Program-made: the position numbers and the translations under genes
Notes under the pieces: model-generated
The model's database searches: none
What the model was told of the DNA's origin: nothing
Seen by the model: the letters and a program-made list of their open reading frames with translations, nothing else
From: Rhizocola hellebori
GTDB lineage: Bacteria; Actinomycetota; Actinomycetes; Mycobacteriales; Micromonosporaceae
Length of the DNA stretch: 64,000 nucleotides
Assembly (NCBI RefSeq): GCF_016862955.1
Contig: NZ_BONY01000016.1
Location: forward strand, 96,441 to 160,440
Direction of reading: 5' to 3'
Part shown: positions 9,565 through 21,271 of the stretch, in pieces
Numbering within the stretch: the first letter of the stretch is position 1
How the letters are laid out: the number at the start of each line of letters is the position of its first letter

Positions 9565-11451
9565 GTGGCTGATCCGCTCACCTATCGTCCTGCTTCAGGC
9601 TCGATTCCTGACGCGCCGGGCGTCTACCGGTTCCGTGACGCCTCCGGGCGGATCATCTACGTCGGCAAGGCGAAAAGCCTTCGCAGCCGGCTGAATTCCT
9701 ACTTCGCCGACCCGTGGACCCTGCACGCGCGCACGCAGCAGATGGTGACCACGGCCGCCGGTGTCGACTGGACCGTGGTGAGCACCGAGGTCGAGGCGCT
9801 CCAGCTCGAATACTCCTGGATCAAGGAGTTCGACCCTCGGTTCAATGTGCGCTATCGCGACGACAAGTCCTATCCCTACCTCGCGGTCACCCTCGACGAG
9901 GATTACCCGCGCCTGCAGGTGATGCGGGGCGCCAAACGCAAAGGTGTGCGCTATTTCGGGCCCTACTCCCATGCCTGGGCCATCCGCGAGACACTCGATC
10001 TGCTGCTGCGCATCTTTCCCGCCCGCACCTGTTCGGCCGGCGTCTTCAAACGGGCCGGCCAAATCGGAAGGCCGTGCCTGCTCGGCGACATCGGCAAGTG
10101 CTCGGCCCCGTGCGTGGGCCGGGTCAGCGTGGAGGAACACCGCACGATCGTCAACGAGTTCTGCGACTTCATGGCGGGCAAGACCGACGCGATGGAGCGG
10201 CGGCTGGAAAAGCAGATGTATGCCGCCGCCAAGGAACAGGAATACGAGCTGGCGGCCCGGTTACGCGACGATCTGGTGGCGTTGCGCCGGGCGCTGGAGA
10301 AGCAGTCCATTGTGCTCGGTGACGGCACCGACGCCGACGTGGTGGCGTTTGCCGACGATCCGCTGGAGGCCGCGGTACAGGTTTTTCATGTGCGCGGCGG
10401 GCGGGTGCGTGGCCAGCGCGGCTGGATCGTGGAGAAGACTGAGGAGCTGACCATCGGCGACCTGGTGCACCACTTCTGCAGCCAGATCTATGGAGACGAA
10501 GCCGTGGCGTCGGATGTGCCACGCGAGCTTCTCGTGCCTGAGCTGCCCGATGACGTGGAGGCGCTGACCGAGTGGCTGTGCGACAGGCGCGGGTCGAAGG
10601 TGGCGATCCGGGTGCCGCAGCGCGGCGACAAGAAGACGCTCATGGAGACGGTGGGCCGCAACGCCGGACAGTCCTTGGCACAGCACAAATTGCGCCGCGC
10701 GGGCGATCTCACCGCGCGGGGCCGGGCGCTGGAGGAGATTGAGGACGCGCTCGGTCTGGCATCGGCCCCGCTGCGCATCGAATGCTTTGACATCTCTCAG
10801 ATCCAGGGCACCGACGTGGTGGCGAGCATGGTGGTTTTCGAAGACGGTGTCGCCCGGAAGAGCGACTATCGAAGATTTGTCATCAAGGGCGCGACGGACG
10901 ACGTGTCCGCGATCGGCGAGGTGATCCGGCGTAGGTTCCACAGGTTGCTCACCGACGAGGAGAAGACCGAGGAAGACGGGAGGCCGCGCAAATTCGCCTA
11001 TCCGCCGCAGCTTGTCGTCGTCGACGGCGGTGGCCCGCAGGTCAACGCCGCGGCAGAGGTGCTGACCACGATGGGGGTCACCGACGTGGCGGTCTGTGGG
11101 CTGGCCAAGCGCCTGGAAGAGGTGTGGCTGCCCGACGACCCGATGCCCGTGATCATGTCGCGCACCTCGGAGGGGCTTTATCTGCTTCAGCGGGTACGCG
11201 ACGAGGCCCACCGTTTCGCCATCACCTTCCACCGCCAGCGCCGCTCGGCCAGGATGACCGCCTCCGATTTGGACAGTGTGCCGGGCATCGGGTCCACCCG
11301 CCGCAAGGCCCTGCTGCGCCAGTTCGGCTCGGTCAAACGCCTTGCCGCGGCCAGTCTGGAGGAGATCGCCGAAGTGCCCGGCATCGGCAAACGGACGGCC
11401 CAGATGGTTCTGGACGCACTCACGAACCAGCCCGTAAAACCAGCTGATTAA
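9565..11451 (+). CDS. uvrC: excinuclease ABC subunit C
   Basis: A 628-residue nuclease that makes both incisions in nucleotide excision repair. In order it has an N-terminal GIY-YIG endonuclease domain (GVYRF and [14 protein letters not shown] near residues 20-45), a Cys-containing segment ([15 protein letters not shown]), a UVR motif for UvrB contact, an RNase H-like endonuclease core ([18 protein letters not shown]), and a C-terminal helix-hairpin-helix pair ([23 protein letters not shown]). It is full length and starts with GTG. It is followed at once by rapZ, whose promoter hexamer overlaps the uvrC stop codon. Confidence 0.98.
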   Translation: MADPLTYRPASGSIPDAPGVYRFRDASGRIIYVGKAKSLRSRLNSYFADPWTLHARTQQMVTTAAGVDWTVVSTEVEALQLEYSWIKEFDPRFNVRYRDDKSYPYLAVTLDEDYPRLQVMRGAKRKGVRYFGPYSHAWAIRETLDLLLRIFPARTCSAGVFKRAGQIGRPCLLGDIGKCSAPCVGRVSVEEHRTIVNEFCDFMAGKTDAMERRLEKQMYAAAKEQEYELAARLRDDLVALRRALEKQSIVLGDGTDADVVAFADDPLEAAVQVFHVRGGRVRGQRGWIVEKTEELTIGDLVHHFCSQIYGDEAVASDVPRELLVPELPDDVEALTEWLCDRRGSKVAIRVPQRGDKKTLMETVGRNAGQSLAQHKLRRAGDLTARGRALEEIEDALGLASAPLRIECFDISQIQGTDVVASMVVFEDGVARKSDYRRFVIKGATDDVSAIGEVIRRRFHRLLTDEEKTEEDGRPRKFAYPPQLVVVDGGGPQVNAAAEVLTTMGVTDVAVCGLAKRLEEVWLPDDPMPVIMSRTSEGLYLLQRVRDEAHRFAITFHRQRRSARMTASDLDSVPGIGSTRRKALLRQFGSVKRLAAASLEEIAEVPGIGKRTAQMVLDALTNQPVKPAD

Positions 11452-11454
11452 GAT
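11449..11454 (+). promoter_or_regulatory. -10 hexamer for rapZ overlapping uvrC stop
   Basis: TAAGAT, whose first three bases are the uvrC stop codon, ends seven bases before the rapZ GTG. This suggests rapZ can be transcribed leaderless and independently of uvrC. Confidence 0.4.
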
Positions 11455-11461
11455 ATCGCAG

Positions 11462-12382
11462 GTGGGGGCGGACCTCTTTGCGGCAGCTACTCCCGTCGAG
11501 GAAGACGTGGAGGAAGAAGCACTAGGCACAGATCTTGTGATCGTCACCGGGGTTTCCGGTGGCGGTCGCAGCACCGTGGCCAGGGCATTGGAAAACGTCG
11601 GCTATTACGTCGTCGACAACCTGCCTCAGGCGCTGATGGTGCAGATGGCCGAGCTGGCGGCGAAAGCCGGCGGCCCGGCGAAGCAGACGGCAATGGTGCT
11701 CGACGTACGAAGCCGTGCGTTTTCCACCGATCTCTCCGGAGCCATCCGGGAGCTGCGCGAGCGCGGTTTCGAGCCGCGTGTCGTGTTTGTCGACGCTGAC
11801 GACGAGGTGTTGATCAGGCGGTTCGAAAATGTGCGCCGGTCCCACCCGCTGCAGGGCACGGGACGTCTTTCCGACGGCATCACCGCGGAAAGGGCGCTGC
11901 TGGCCGAGGCGCGCGAGGAGGCCGATGTGCTCATCGACACCTCGCACCTCAACGTCAACCAGCTCAGGACCAGGGTGGAGGAGCTCTTCGCGAGCCCCGA
12001 AGCGCTCAAGTTGCGGGTGACCGTGCTCTCTTTCGGGTTCAAATACGGGCTTCCGCCGGATGCCGATTTCGTCCTCGACGCACGGTTCCTGCCCAATCCG
12101 TTCTGGGTTCCCGAGCTACGCGATCTGACCGGGCGTGACGAACCTGTCAGTGGCTATGTGCTTGGCCAGCGTGGAGCGAGTAGTTTCGTCGAAACGTACG
12201 CGCGGCTGGTGGTCACCACCGCGCCTGGTTTCGAACGTGAAGGCAAGCGATATCTGACCGTCGCCGTCGGTTGCACCGGTGGCAAGCACCGCAGCGTGGC
12301 CATCGCCGAGGAGTTGGCGCGCAGGCTACGTGAGCAGCGGGTGGTGGCACACGCACAGCATCGGGATCTGGGACGGGAGTAG
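11462..12382 (+). CDS. rapZ: RapZ-type nucleotide-binding protein
   Basis: A 306-residue P-loop protein of the RapZ/YvcJ family. The N-terminal kinase-like domain has GVSGGGRST (30-38), and the C-terminal phosphofructokinase-like RNA-binding domain has SFGFKYGLP and GCTGGKHRS. In Enterobacteria RapZ directs sRNA turnover in amino-sugar control. In Gram-positives the rapZ-yvcK-whiA order is conserved, with roles in carbon and cell-wall regulation. The acidic N-terminal tail of about 22 residues before the P-loop is variable in the family. yvcK starts four bases after its stop, so the three genes probably form one unit. Confidence 0.95.
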   Translation: MGADLFAAATPVEEDVEEEALGTDLVIVTGVSGGGRSTVARALENVGYYVVDNLPQALMVQMAELAAKAGGPAKQTAMVLDVRSRAFSTDLSGAIRELRERGFEPRVVFVDADDEVLIRRFENVRRSHPLQGTGRLSDGITAERALLAEAREEADVLIDTSHLNVNQLRTRVEELFASPEALKLRVTVLSFGFKYGLPPDADFVLDARFLPNPFWVPELRDLTGRDEPVSGYVLGQRGASSFVETYARLVVTTAPGFEREGKRYLTVAVGCTGGKHRSVAIAEELARRLREQRVVAHAQHRDLGRE

Positions 12383-12385
12383 CTC

Positions 12386-13312
12386 TTGCGGGTAGTGGCA
12401 TTCGGCGGTGGGCACGGTCTGGGCGCCTGTTTGCGGGCGTTGCGGTCCAGTGGTCTCCCCATGGAGATCACGGCGGTGGTCACCGTTGCGGATGACGGCG
12501 GCTCCAGCGGCCGGCTGCGCCACGACCGCGGCGTCCTGCCCCCTGGCGACCTGCGTCAGGCGCTTGCCGCGCTGGCCGGGCCCGACCAGCTCAGCGTGGG
12601 CAACGCGGCCCTGTTCCAATACCGGTTCCCGGGCGATGACGCGCTGGCCGGGCATCCGGTCGGCAACCTGGTGCTCTGCGGGCTGATGGAGCTCGTGGGC
12701 GACCCGGTGCTGGCGCTGGATCACGCGGCGGGGATGGTGGGCGCCGTGGGGCGCGTGCTGCCGATGGCGTGCGAGCCGCTGGGCATCGAGGCCGACCTCG
12801 AAGAGGACGGGAAGGTGACCACGATCCGGGGACAGCACGAGGTCGCGGTCGCCAACGGCCGGGTGCTGGAGGTCAGGATCGCTCCAGCGGCGCCGGCGGC
12901 CTGTCCCGAGGCGCTCAAGGCGATCGCGGAGGCGGACTGGCTCGTGTTCGGGCCCGGCAGCTGGTACACCAGCGTCATTCCGCATCTGCTCGTCCCGGAA
13001 CTCGGGACGGCGATCGTGGCCAGCCCGGCCCGCCGTTTGGTCACCTTGAACCTGGCTGCTGACAACGAAACCGCAGGTCTGTCCCTTCCGGATCACCTGG
13101 GGGCCCTGGCCCGATATCTCCCGGATCTGCGGGTAGATATTGTTCTTGTCGACAGCCACGTCGTGCCAGATCCCGATCCGGTTGCCAGGGCGGCAGCGTC
13201 TCTAGGAGCCAGGATCGCGTTGGCTTCGGTGGCCGTCCAAGATGGAACAGCAAGACACGATCCGGTCCGAATGGGCCATGCGCTGGTGCCACTATTGGGC
13301 ACCGCTCGTTAA
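12386..13312 (+). CDS. yvcK: YvcK/CofD-like gluconeogenesis factor
   Basis: A 308-residue Rossmann-like protein of the YvcK/CofD-like family. It has the glycine-rich FGGGHGLG start (6-13) and TVADDGGSSGRLR (about 38-50). Family members bind UDP-N-acetylglucosamine and are needed for growth on gluconeogenic carbon and for cell shape. The TTG start is fixed because MRVVAFGGGHG is where the family begins. It sits between rapZ and whiA in the conserved order. A Ser phosphorylated in mycobacterial homologues could not be assigned with confidence. Confidence 0.93.
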   Translation: MRVVAFGGGHGLGACLRALRSSGLPMEITAVVTVADDGGSSGRLRHDRGVLPPGDLRQALAALAGPDQLSVGNAALFQYRFPGDDALAGHPVGNLVLCGLMELVGDPVLALDHAAGMVGAVGRVLPMACEPLGIEADLEEDGKVTTIRGQHEVAVANGRVLEVRIAPAAPAACPEALKAIAEADWLVFGPGSWYTSVIPHLLVPELGTAIVASPARRLVTLNLAADNETAGLSLPDHLGALARYLPDLRVDIVLVDSHVVPDPDPVARAAASLGARIALASVAVQDGTARHDPVRMGHALVPLLGTAR

Positions 13313-13356
13313 GCACAGACGAACTTCCGTAGACCCGGCCCCGAGGTGACGACACG

Positions 13357-15423
<2,067 letters not shown>

Positions 15424-15424
<1 letters not shown>

Positions 15425-16590
15425 TGCGGGTGTTCTCGACTGAGGACGTCGCGGGTCGGCGCGTGCTTCTGCGCGCCGACCTCAACGTCCCGTTCCTGAA
15501 GGATCAACCGGGCGTCATCGCCGATGACGGCCGGATCCGCGCGGTGCTGCCGACCATCCAGGCGCTGCGCGACGCCGGGGCGTCCGTGGTGGTCATCTCG
15601 CACCTGGGCCGGCCCAAAGGCGCGCCCGACCCGAAATACTCCCTCAAGCCAGTCGCCGACCGGCTCACGGAGCTGCTCGGGGCACCGGTGGCCTTCACCG
15701 GTGACATGACCGCGCCGGAGCTGGCCGCGGGTGAGGTCGCGCTGTTGGAGAACCTGCGCTTCCACCCGGGCGAGACCAGCAAGGACGAAGCGGAGCGGGG
15801 AGCTTTCGCCGACCAGCTCGCCGCGCTCGCCGACGTCTACGTCGATGACGCGTTCGGGGCCGTGCACCGTAAGCACGCCAGCGTATACGACGTCGTCTCC
15901 CGGCTCCCGCACTTCGCGGGTTTCCTGGTGTCGCAAGAGGTTGACGTACTCAAGAAGCTGACCGAAGATCCGGCCACCCCCTATGTCGTGGTGCTGGGCG
16001 GCTCCAAGGTTTCGGACAAGCTCGCGGTCATCGAGGCGCTGCTGTCCAAAGCGGACAGACTGCTCATCGGTGGCGGGATGTGCTTTACCTTCCTCAAGGC
16101 GCAGGGCCACTCGGTGGGCGGTTCGCTGCTGCAGGAAGAGATGGTGCAGACCTGCGCCGATCTGTTGGAGCGGGCCGGTGACAAGCTCGTGCTGCCCACC
16201 GACATCGTGGTGGCGGACAGGTTCGCCGCCGACGCGCAGACGCAAACCGTTGACGCGCAAGCGATTCCGGAGGGGTGGCTGGGCCTGGACATCGGGCCGC
16301 GCTCGGTGCAGGAGTTCGCCGACGCGCTCGCCGGGGCGAAGACCGTGTTCTGGAACGGCCCGATGGGCGTGTTCGAGCTCGCGCCGTTCGCCGCGGGCAC
16401 CCGCGGCGTGGCCGAGGCGATCACCAAGGTAGACGGCTTCACCGTCGTCGGCGGCGGCGACTCCGCGGCGGCCGTGCGCGCGCTTGGCCTGCAAGACGAA
16501 GCTTTCGGCCATATCTCCACGGGTGGCGGAGCGTCCCTCGAGTATCTAGAGGGTAAGGTCCTGCCGGGTCTGTCCGCACTGGAGGCATAA
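15424..16590 (+). CDS. pgk: phosphoglycerate kinase
   Basis: A 388-residue two-domain kinase transferring phosphate from 1,3-bisphosphoglycerate to ADP. The N-terminal RADLNVP motif, SHLGRP and [14 protein letters not shown] form the substrate side. The C-terminal [12 protein letters not shown] and [16 protein letters not shown] form the nucleotide side. The start overlaps the gap stop by one base. tpiA follows after five bases, with GGAGG inside the pgk 3' end. It is full length and unremarkable. Confidence 0.97.
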
Positions 16591-16595
16591 CAGTT

Positions 16596-17375
16596 ATGAC
16601 CACAGCAGAACGCCGGCCGCTCATGGCCGGCAACTGGAAGATGAACCTCAACCACCTCGAAGCCATCTCGCTTACGCAGAAGCTCGCCTTCAGCCTCAGC
16701 GAGAAGGAGCTCACCGACGTGGACGTGGTCATCCTTCCGCCTTACATCGACATCCGCAGCGTGCAAACCCTGGTCGACGGCGACAAGCTGCTGCTGACCT
16801 ATGGGGCGCAGGATCTTTCGCCGCACCAGTCCGGCGCCTACACCGGCGACGTCTCCGGCCCGATGCTGGCCAAGCTCGGCTGCTCCTATGTGGTGGTCGG
16901 GCACTCCGAGCGCCGCCAGTACCACTCGGAGTCCGACGAGCTGGTCAACTCGAAGGTCAAGGCGGCGCTGGCCAACGACATCACCCCGATCCTGTGCATC
17001 GGCGAGGGGCTCGAGGTGCGCGAGGCAGGAAACCATGTCGAGCACACGCTCAGCCAGCTCGACGGCGGCTTGGCCGGCTTGACCGGTACCCAGGTGGAAA
17101 AGGTTGTTGTCGCCTATGAGCCGGTGTGGGCCATCGGGACCGGCAAGACCGCGACCCCGGCCGACGCCCAGGAGGTCATCGGGGCGATCCGGGCCCGGCT
17201 GGCCGAGACGCAGGGCGAGACCGTCGCCCAGGCGGTAAGGATCCTCTATGGCGGTTCGGTCAAGGCCAGCAACGTTGGTGAAATCATGAACGAGGCCGAC
17301 ATCGACGGCGCCTTGGTCGGCGGGGCGAGCCTCGACTCCGAAGAGTTCGCAAAAATCTGCCGCCTCGGTAAATAG
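16596..17375 (+). CDS. tpiA: triose-phosphate isomerase
   Basis: A 259-residue TIM-barrel enzyme. The catalytic residues are visible: Lys 15 in GNWKMN, His 103 in VGHSERR and Glu 175 in [12 protein letters not shown]. The phosphate loop YGGSVKASN is near the C-terminus. GGAGG lies about 13 bases before the ATG. It is the last gene of gap-pgk-tpiA; a strong hairpin follows ten bases after the stop, so the operon ends here. Confidence 0.97.
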   Translation: MTTAERRPLMAGNWKMNLNHLEAISLTQKLAFSLSEKELTDVDVVILPPYIDIRSVQTLVDGDKLLLTYGAQDLSPHQSGAYTGDVSGPMLAKLGCSYVVVGHSERRQYHSESDELVNSKVKAALANDITPILCIGEGLEVREAGNHVEHTLSQLDGGLAGLTGTQVEKVVVAYEPVWAIGTGKTATPADAQEVIGAIRARLAETQGETVAQAVRILYGGSVKASNVGEIMNEADIDGALVGGASLDSEEFAKICRLGK

Positions 17376-17384
17376 CGAAGGTAA

Positions 17385-17421
17385 GTGGCCTACCCCGCTT
17401 CTCCAAGAGCGGGTAGGCCAC
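17385..17421 (+). terminator. hairpin ending gap-pgk-tpiA
   Basis: GTGGCCTACCCCGCT pairs with AGCGGGTAGGCCAC: 14 base pairs with one bulged C and an eight-base loop. It lies just after tpiA and before the promoter of the next gene. It lacks a long U-run, as is common in actinobacteria. Confidence 0.85.
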
Positions 17422-17422
17422 C

Positions 17423-17428
17423 TAGAGT
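17423..17428 (+). promoter_or_regulatory. -10 hexamer of the substrate-binding lipoprotein
   Basis: TAGAGT lies directly after the tpiA terminator and eight bases before the ATG at 17437. No ribosome site is seen, so a leaderless or nearly leaderless mRNA is likely. Confidence 0.5.
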
Positions 17429-17436
17429 GTGTTCCC

Positions 17437-19170
17437 ATGCGTCACCCCTCGCGTCTTGCCTCGTTAGGTGTAGCTGCCGTCCTCGCCATGACCGCAGCTG
17501 CCTGCAACTCTGCCGCTGATGAGCCCCCGGGCATGCAGCAGGGAGGCACCTTGCGGGTCGCGGTGAACGCGCTGCCCTCCCGCCTTGACCCGCAGCGCAT
17601 CAGCGCCGCGCTGGATGCCAATGTGAGCCGGTTGATCTCGCGCACGCTGACGACGTTCAAGTCGGAGCCGGGCAAGGCCAGCGGCGAGCTTGCCTCCGAT
17701 CTGGCCACCGACCTCGGCCGTCCCAGTGAGAACAACACGGTCTGGGAGTTCCGGCTGCGTGACGGCGTCAAGTGGGCAGACGGTTCGGCGATCACCTGCC
17801 AGCACGTGAAGTTCGGCGCCGAGCGCAACTACTACTCGCTCTCCGACGGCCTGCCCTACGCGCGCACCTATCTCAAGGACAACGCCAAGCCCTACGGCGG
17901 GCCTTACATCGGCACGAACGAAGGCTTGGACTCGGTGCAGTGCATCGACACCAAGACCATCCAGTACCGGTTGAAGCAGCCGGTCGGCGACTTCAACTAC
18001 GCGGTCAGCCTGCCCGTCTTCGCCCCGGTCAAGCCGGGTGCTGAGCGGCCCGACGCGGAGTTCAACCTCGCGCCGCTGGCCAGCGGGCCGTACAAGGTCA
18101 AGCCGGGCAGCCGCACCGAGACCGAGATGACGCTGGTCCGCAACGAGTTCTGGGCCCGCGACACAGACAAGATCCGCAAGGCCTACCCGGACCAGATCGT
18201 CCTCAAGGTCGAGAAGAACGTCCCGGCGCTGACCAACGCGCTGATCGAAAACCAGGGCGAGGCGCGTGACACCATCGCGCTCAACCAGGACGTCGCGCCC
18301 AACTTCGTCCAGCAGGTCATGACGGACACGACCCTGCAGGAGCGCACCGCGGTCGGCCCGTCCAACGCCGTGCGGTACATGAGCATCAATACGAAGAAGA
18401 TCACGAATGAGAAGTGCCGTCAGGCGTTGAGCTTCGCCTTCAACAAACGCAAGTTCCGCCAGGCGATGGGCGGCTCGCTGCTGGGCGAGCTGGCCACCAC
18501 GATGATCCCGCCGACGCTGCGTGCCTACCAGCCGTTCGACCACTACGGGACCAAGACCAATGGTGGCGACGGCGACATCAAGCGAGCCGAAGAGCTGATC
18601 AAGCAGGCCAAGGACGCCGGCCAGCCCTGCCCGGACAAGATCACGATCGCCTTCTCGGACAGCCCGACCACCAACAACCGTTACGTCAAGACGGTGGCCG
18701 ACGCCTACGTGCTGATCGGCATCCAGGTCATCTTCAGGCCGATCCCGCCGGGTGAGTACTTCAACAAGCTGAAGACGTTCGAGATCCAGTCGGAGATCGA
18801 CATGTCGTACGCGGGCTGGATCCCCGACTGGGCGAACGGCTCCGCGGTGATCCCGCCGCTGTTCAAGAGCTCCGAGGTGGCCACCGGGCCGCTGACCCGG
18901 GGTGGTTCCAACTACGCCTATCTGACCGATCCCGAGATCGACAAGGGGATCGACGACGCGATGCAGGAAAGCATCATCGAGCGGCAGTGGAAGCTTTGGG
19001 GCGAGCTGGACAGCAAGATCTCCCAGAAGGCCGCCAGCATCCCGATCCTCTACAGCAACGCGATCCGCCTGCACGGTTCCAACGTGTCCGGGGCGTTCAT
19101 CCACGCCGGGTTTGGAATGCCCGATCTGGCTGCTCTAGGCCTTTTGAACCCGGGTGGGTCACCGTCCTAA
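17437..19170 (+). CDS. ABC transporter substrate-binding lipoprotein, family 5
   Basis: A 577-residue peptide/nickel-type (SBP_bac_5) binding protein. A lipoprotein signal ends at Cys 23 (MTAAACNS). The family opening GGTLRVAVNALPSRLDPQR follows, then the two-lobed binding fold with VWEFRLRDGVKWADGS. The ligand is probably an oligopeptide or similar; this cannot be read from sequence. No permease or ATPase gene is adjacent, so it must use a transporter encoded elsewhere or serve another extracellular role. It sits between the glycolytic operon and secG with its own promoter and a terminator upstream. Confidence 0.9.
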   Translation: MRHPSRLASLGVAAVLAMTAAACNSAADEPPGMQQGGTLRVAVNALPSRLDPQRISAALDANVSRLISRTLTTFKSEPGKASGELASDLATDLGRPSENNTVWEFRLRDGVKWADGSAITCQHVKFGAERNYYSLSDGLPYARTYLKDNAKPYGGPYIGTNEGLDSVQCIDTKTIQYRLKQPVGDFNYAVSLPVFAPVKPGAERPDAEFNLAPLASGPYKVKPGSRTETEMTLVRNEFWARDTDKIRKAYPDQIVLKVEKNVPALTNALIENQGEARDTIALNQDVAPNFVQQVMTDTTLQERTAVGPSNAVRYMSINTKKITNEKCRQALSFAFNKRKFRQAMGGSLLGELATTMIPPTLRAYQPFDHYGTKTNGGDGDIKRAEELIKQAKDAGQPCPDKITIAFSDSPTTNNRYVKTVADAYVLIGIQVIFRPIPPGEYFNKLKTFEIQSEIDMSYAGWIPDWANGSAVIPPLFKSSEVATGPLTRGGSNYAYLTDPEIDKGIDDAMQESIIERQWKLWGELDSKISQKAASIPILYSNAIRLHGSNVSGAFIHAGFGMPDLAALGLLNPGGSPS

Positions 19171-19225
19171 AATCGACCAGGTATCCTTGTCCAGCCTGCC
19201 CCAACTTCAGTCGAGGAATTTGATC

Positions 19226-19525
19226 ATGCCGAACTGGTTTGCGTACGTGTTGATCGTCCTTCTGGTCATCACGAGCGCTCTGCTGACACTGCTGGTCCTG
19301 CTCCACCGGGGCAAGGGTGGCGGCATGTCGAGCATGTTCGGCGGTGGCGTGTCCACGAGCCTGGCCGGCTCGTCGGTGGCCGAGAAGAACCTCGATCGCT
19401 ACACCGTGCTGGTGGGCATCGTGTGGTTCGCCTGCATCGTCGGCCTGGGCCTGTGGCTCAAGCTGGAGCTTGCCGAGGGCGCAGAGCCGGAAGCGCTCCG
19501 CGCCGCGATCAGCGCAACGTTCTAG
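19226..19525 (+). CDS. secG: preprotein translocase subunit SecG
   Basis: A 99-residue membrane protein with two transmembrane helices (about 4-27 and 55-77). Between them is the typical Gly/Ser-rich loop (GKGGGMSSMFGGGV). It supports SecYEG-mediated export. The ATG at 19226 follows GAGGA by eight bases. The C-terminus extends about 20 acidic residues past the second helix. Its last 17 bp overlap the 3' end of the convergent pgl gene. The position after the glycolytic genes is usual in actinobacteria. Confidence 0.93.
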   Translation: MPNWFAYVLIVLLVITSALLTLLVLLHRGKGGGMSSMFGGGVSTSLAGSSVAEKNLDRYTVLVGIVWFACIVGLGLWLKLELAEGAEPEALRAAISATF

Positions 19526-20276
19526 ATTTCAGCGGAACCTCGGAGGCGGCGGCCCGATCCAGGAGCCAGACCGTCCGTTCCACTCCTCGCACGCCGGCGG
19601 CGGGCACCTGCACCGCCCCGGCGCCGGCCAGCGCCATTCCCGCCGCTTTGGCCTTGTCTGCTCCCGACGCGAGCAGCCACACCTCTTCGGCCGTGTTGAT
19701 GGTGGGCAGCGTCATCGTGATGCGGATCGGTGGCGGTTTCGGGCTGCCCCGCACCGCGCTGACCGGGCGCGTCTCGTAGGCGACCGGATGTTCCGGAAAC
19801 ACCGAGGCCACATGCCCGTCCTCGCCGATGCCGAGCAGCAGCACGTCGAAGTGGGGCAGCTGGGCGGAGCCCGGCGCGGCCGCACGCGCGAGCGCGTCGG
19901 CGTACCGGGAGGCGGCCAGCTCCGGATCTGAGCCGCCCGCCGTATCGCTTGCGGGCATGGGGTGCACCCGCGCCGGATCGAGCGCCACCGTGTCCAGCAG
20001 CGCCGCGCGCGCCTGGGTCTCGTTGCGCTCGGGGTCCCCGGACGGCAGGAAACGCTCATCACCCCACCAGATGTCGACCTTTGACCAGTCGACGGCATCT
20101 CGCGCCGGGTTGCCGCCGATCGCCCGGTAGATGGCAGCAGCTATCCGGCCGCCGGTCAGCACCAGCGCCGCCTCGCCGCGGGCGGCCTGGGCGTCAATCA
20201 GCTTCACAATGAGCCGAGCCGCAGCCGCCTCCGTGAGCAGCTGCGCATCCGCATGCACCACCACGTCGACGGTCAT
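19509..20276 (-). CDS. pgl: 6-phosphogluconolactonase
   Basis: A 255-residue lactonase of the NagB/RpiA/DevB superfamily that hydrolyses 6-phosphogluconolactone, the second step of the oxidative pentose phosphate pathway. Family motifs are LVLTGGRIAAAIYRA, WWGDERFLP, and LLLGIGEDGHVASVFP with the catalytic His. It overlaps opcA by four bases and is last in the minus-strand order tkt-tal-pgi-zwf-opcA-pgl, so one operon is likely. Its 3' end overlaps secG by 17 bp. Confidence 0.94.
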   Translation of the reverse strand: MTVDVVVHADAQLLTEAAAARLIVKLIDAQAARGEAALVLTGGRIAAAIYRAIGGNPARDAVDWSKVDIWWGDERFLPSGDPERNETQARAALLDTVALDPARVHPMPASDTAGGSDPELAASRYADALARAAAPGSAQLPHFDVLLLGIGEDGHVASVFPEHPVAYETRPVSAVRGSPKPPPIRITMTLPTINTAEEVWLLASGADKAKAAGMALAGAGAVQVPAAGVRGVERTVWLLDRAAASEVPLKSRTLR

Positions 20277-21265
20277 CGGCGGACTCCCACCAGGGCAGGG
20301 TCCTGCCAGACGTGGGTGCGCACGGCAGGGCGGTCGTTGAGATCAGCGATGCCGGTGGCCGCCTGCAACGCCCAGCCGTAGGGCTGGTCGGGGTCGAGGC
20401 GGCGCAGCTCCTCGGCCAGATCGTCGCCGAGGCGGCGTTTGATCAGTGGCAGGATCCGGTCGCCCACCCCGGTGCGGGAGACCAGGGCTGTGCCGTCCCC
20501 CAGGGTGCGCACGCCGATGTGACTGCCATCGGCGAGCTCCAGCTCCACCGCGGTCAGTGCCGGTGCCTCGGCGAGCCTGGTGCCGATGCCGAGCCGGCTG
20601 GTGAGCCAGCCGCGCAGCAGCGCCGTTCCCGGGTCCTGGACGGAACCGGTCACCATCGCGTCGCGAACCTCTGTGCTGCCCGTGTCCAGCGCGCTGGCGA
20701 GCAGTGCGCGCCAGCCGGTCAGCCTCGTCCAGGCGAGGTCGGTGTCGCCGGGCGCGTAGTCGACAGCGCGCTGCATGAGCGAAGCAGCCGGGTCTGCGCA
20801 CTGGGAGATGTCGGTGACCCGCCGCTCGGCCACCACGCCAAGCGGGTCGAAGGCCAGCCGCTCCGGCGGTGGGCCGTGCCACCAGGTCACCACCGGCACG
20901 TCGGGCGCCAGCAGCGGCATGACGATCGACTCGGCGTGCAGGGCAAGCCGGCCGTGCATGCGCATGATGACCGCCTCGCACGGGCCGAGCCGCCCGCCGA
21001 CGATGATTTCGGCGTCGAGCCTGTCCTTCGCGTTGGCTGTCTCCGGATCCGGTCCGGAAACGGGGCCGCGGCTGATTACCAGCAGCCGGCACGGGTGCGC
21101 CGAAGCGGCGATGGTGGCCGCCTCCTCGACCTCACGGATACGTGCGTCATCGACGATCGCCACCACGGTCAGCGCCAGCCCGCTGGCCCCACCGCCGGTG
21201 TTCCGCCTTTCCGCGGCAAGCTTTTTGACGACCTCTGAACCCTTGGTGTCCCACAGCGCAAGCAT
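20273..21265 (-). CDS. opcA: glucose-6-phosphate dehydrogenase assembly protein OpcA
   Basis: A 330-residue OpcA protein. In cyanobacteria and actinobacteria this family activates or assembles the Zwf dehydrogenase. It has the N-terminal LWDTKGSEVVKKL region and a conserved CEAVIMRMHGRL segment, followed by the PDVPVVTWWHG motif. It lies seven bases after zwf and overlaps pgl by four bases, so the partner enzyme and next enzyme are co-expressed. No catalytic motif of its own is known in the family. Confidence 0.93.
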   Translation of the reverse strand: MLALWDTKGSEVVKKLAAERRNTGGGASGLALTVVAIVDDARIREVEEAATIAASAHPCRLLVISRGPVSGPDPETANAKDRLDAEIIVGGRLGPCEAVIMRMHGRLALHAESIVMPLLAPDVPVVTWWHGPPPERLAFDPLGVVAERRVTDISQCADPAASLMQRAVDYAPGDTDLAWTRLTGWRALLASALDTGSTEVRDAMVTGSVQDPGTALLRGWLTSRLGIGTRLAEAPALTAVELELADGSHIGVRTLGDGTALVSRTGVGDRILPLIKRRLGDDLAEELRRLDPDQPYGWALQAATGIADLNDRPAVRTHVWQDPALVGVRR

Positions 21266-21271
21266 CTCGTC

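Noticed and set aside
17464..19104. Long minus-strand frame opposite the substrate-binding protein
   Set aside because: Shadow frame; the plus strand has a signal peptide, lipobox and family motifs.
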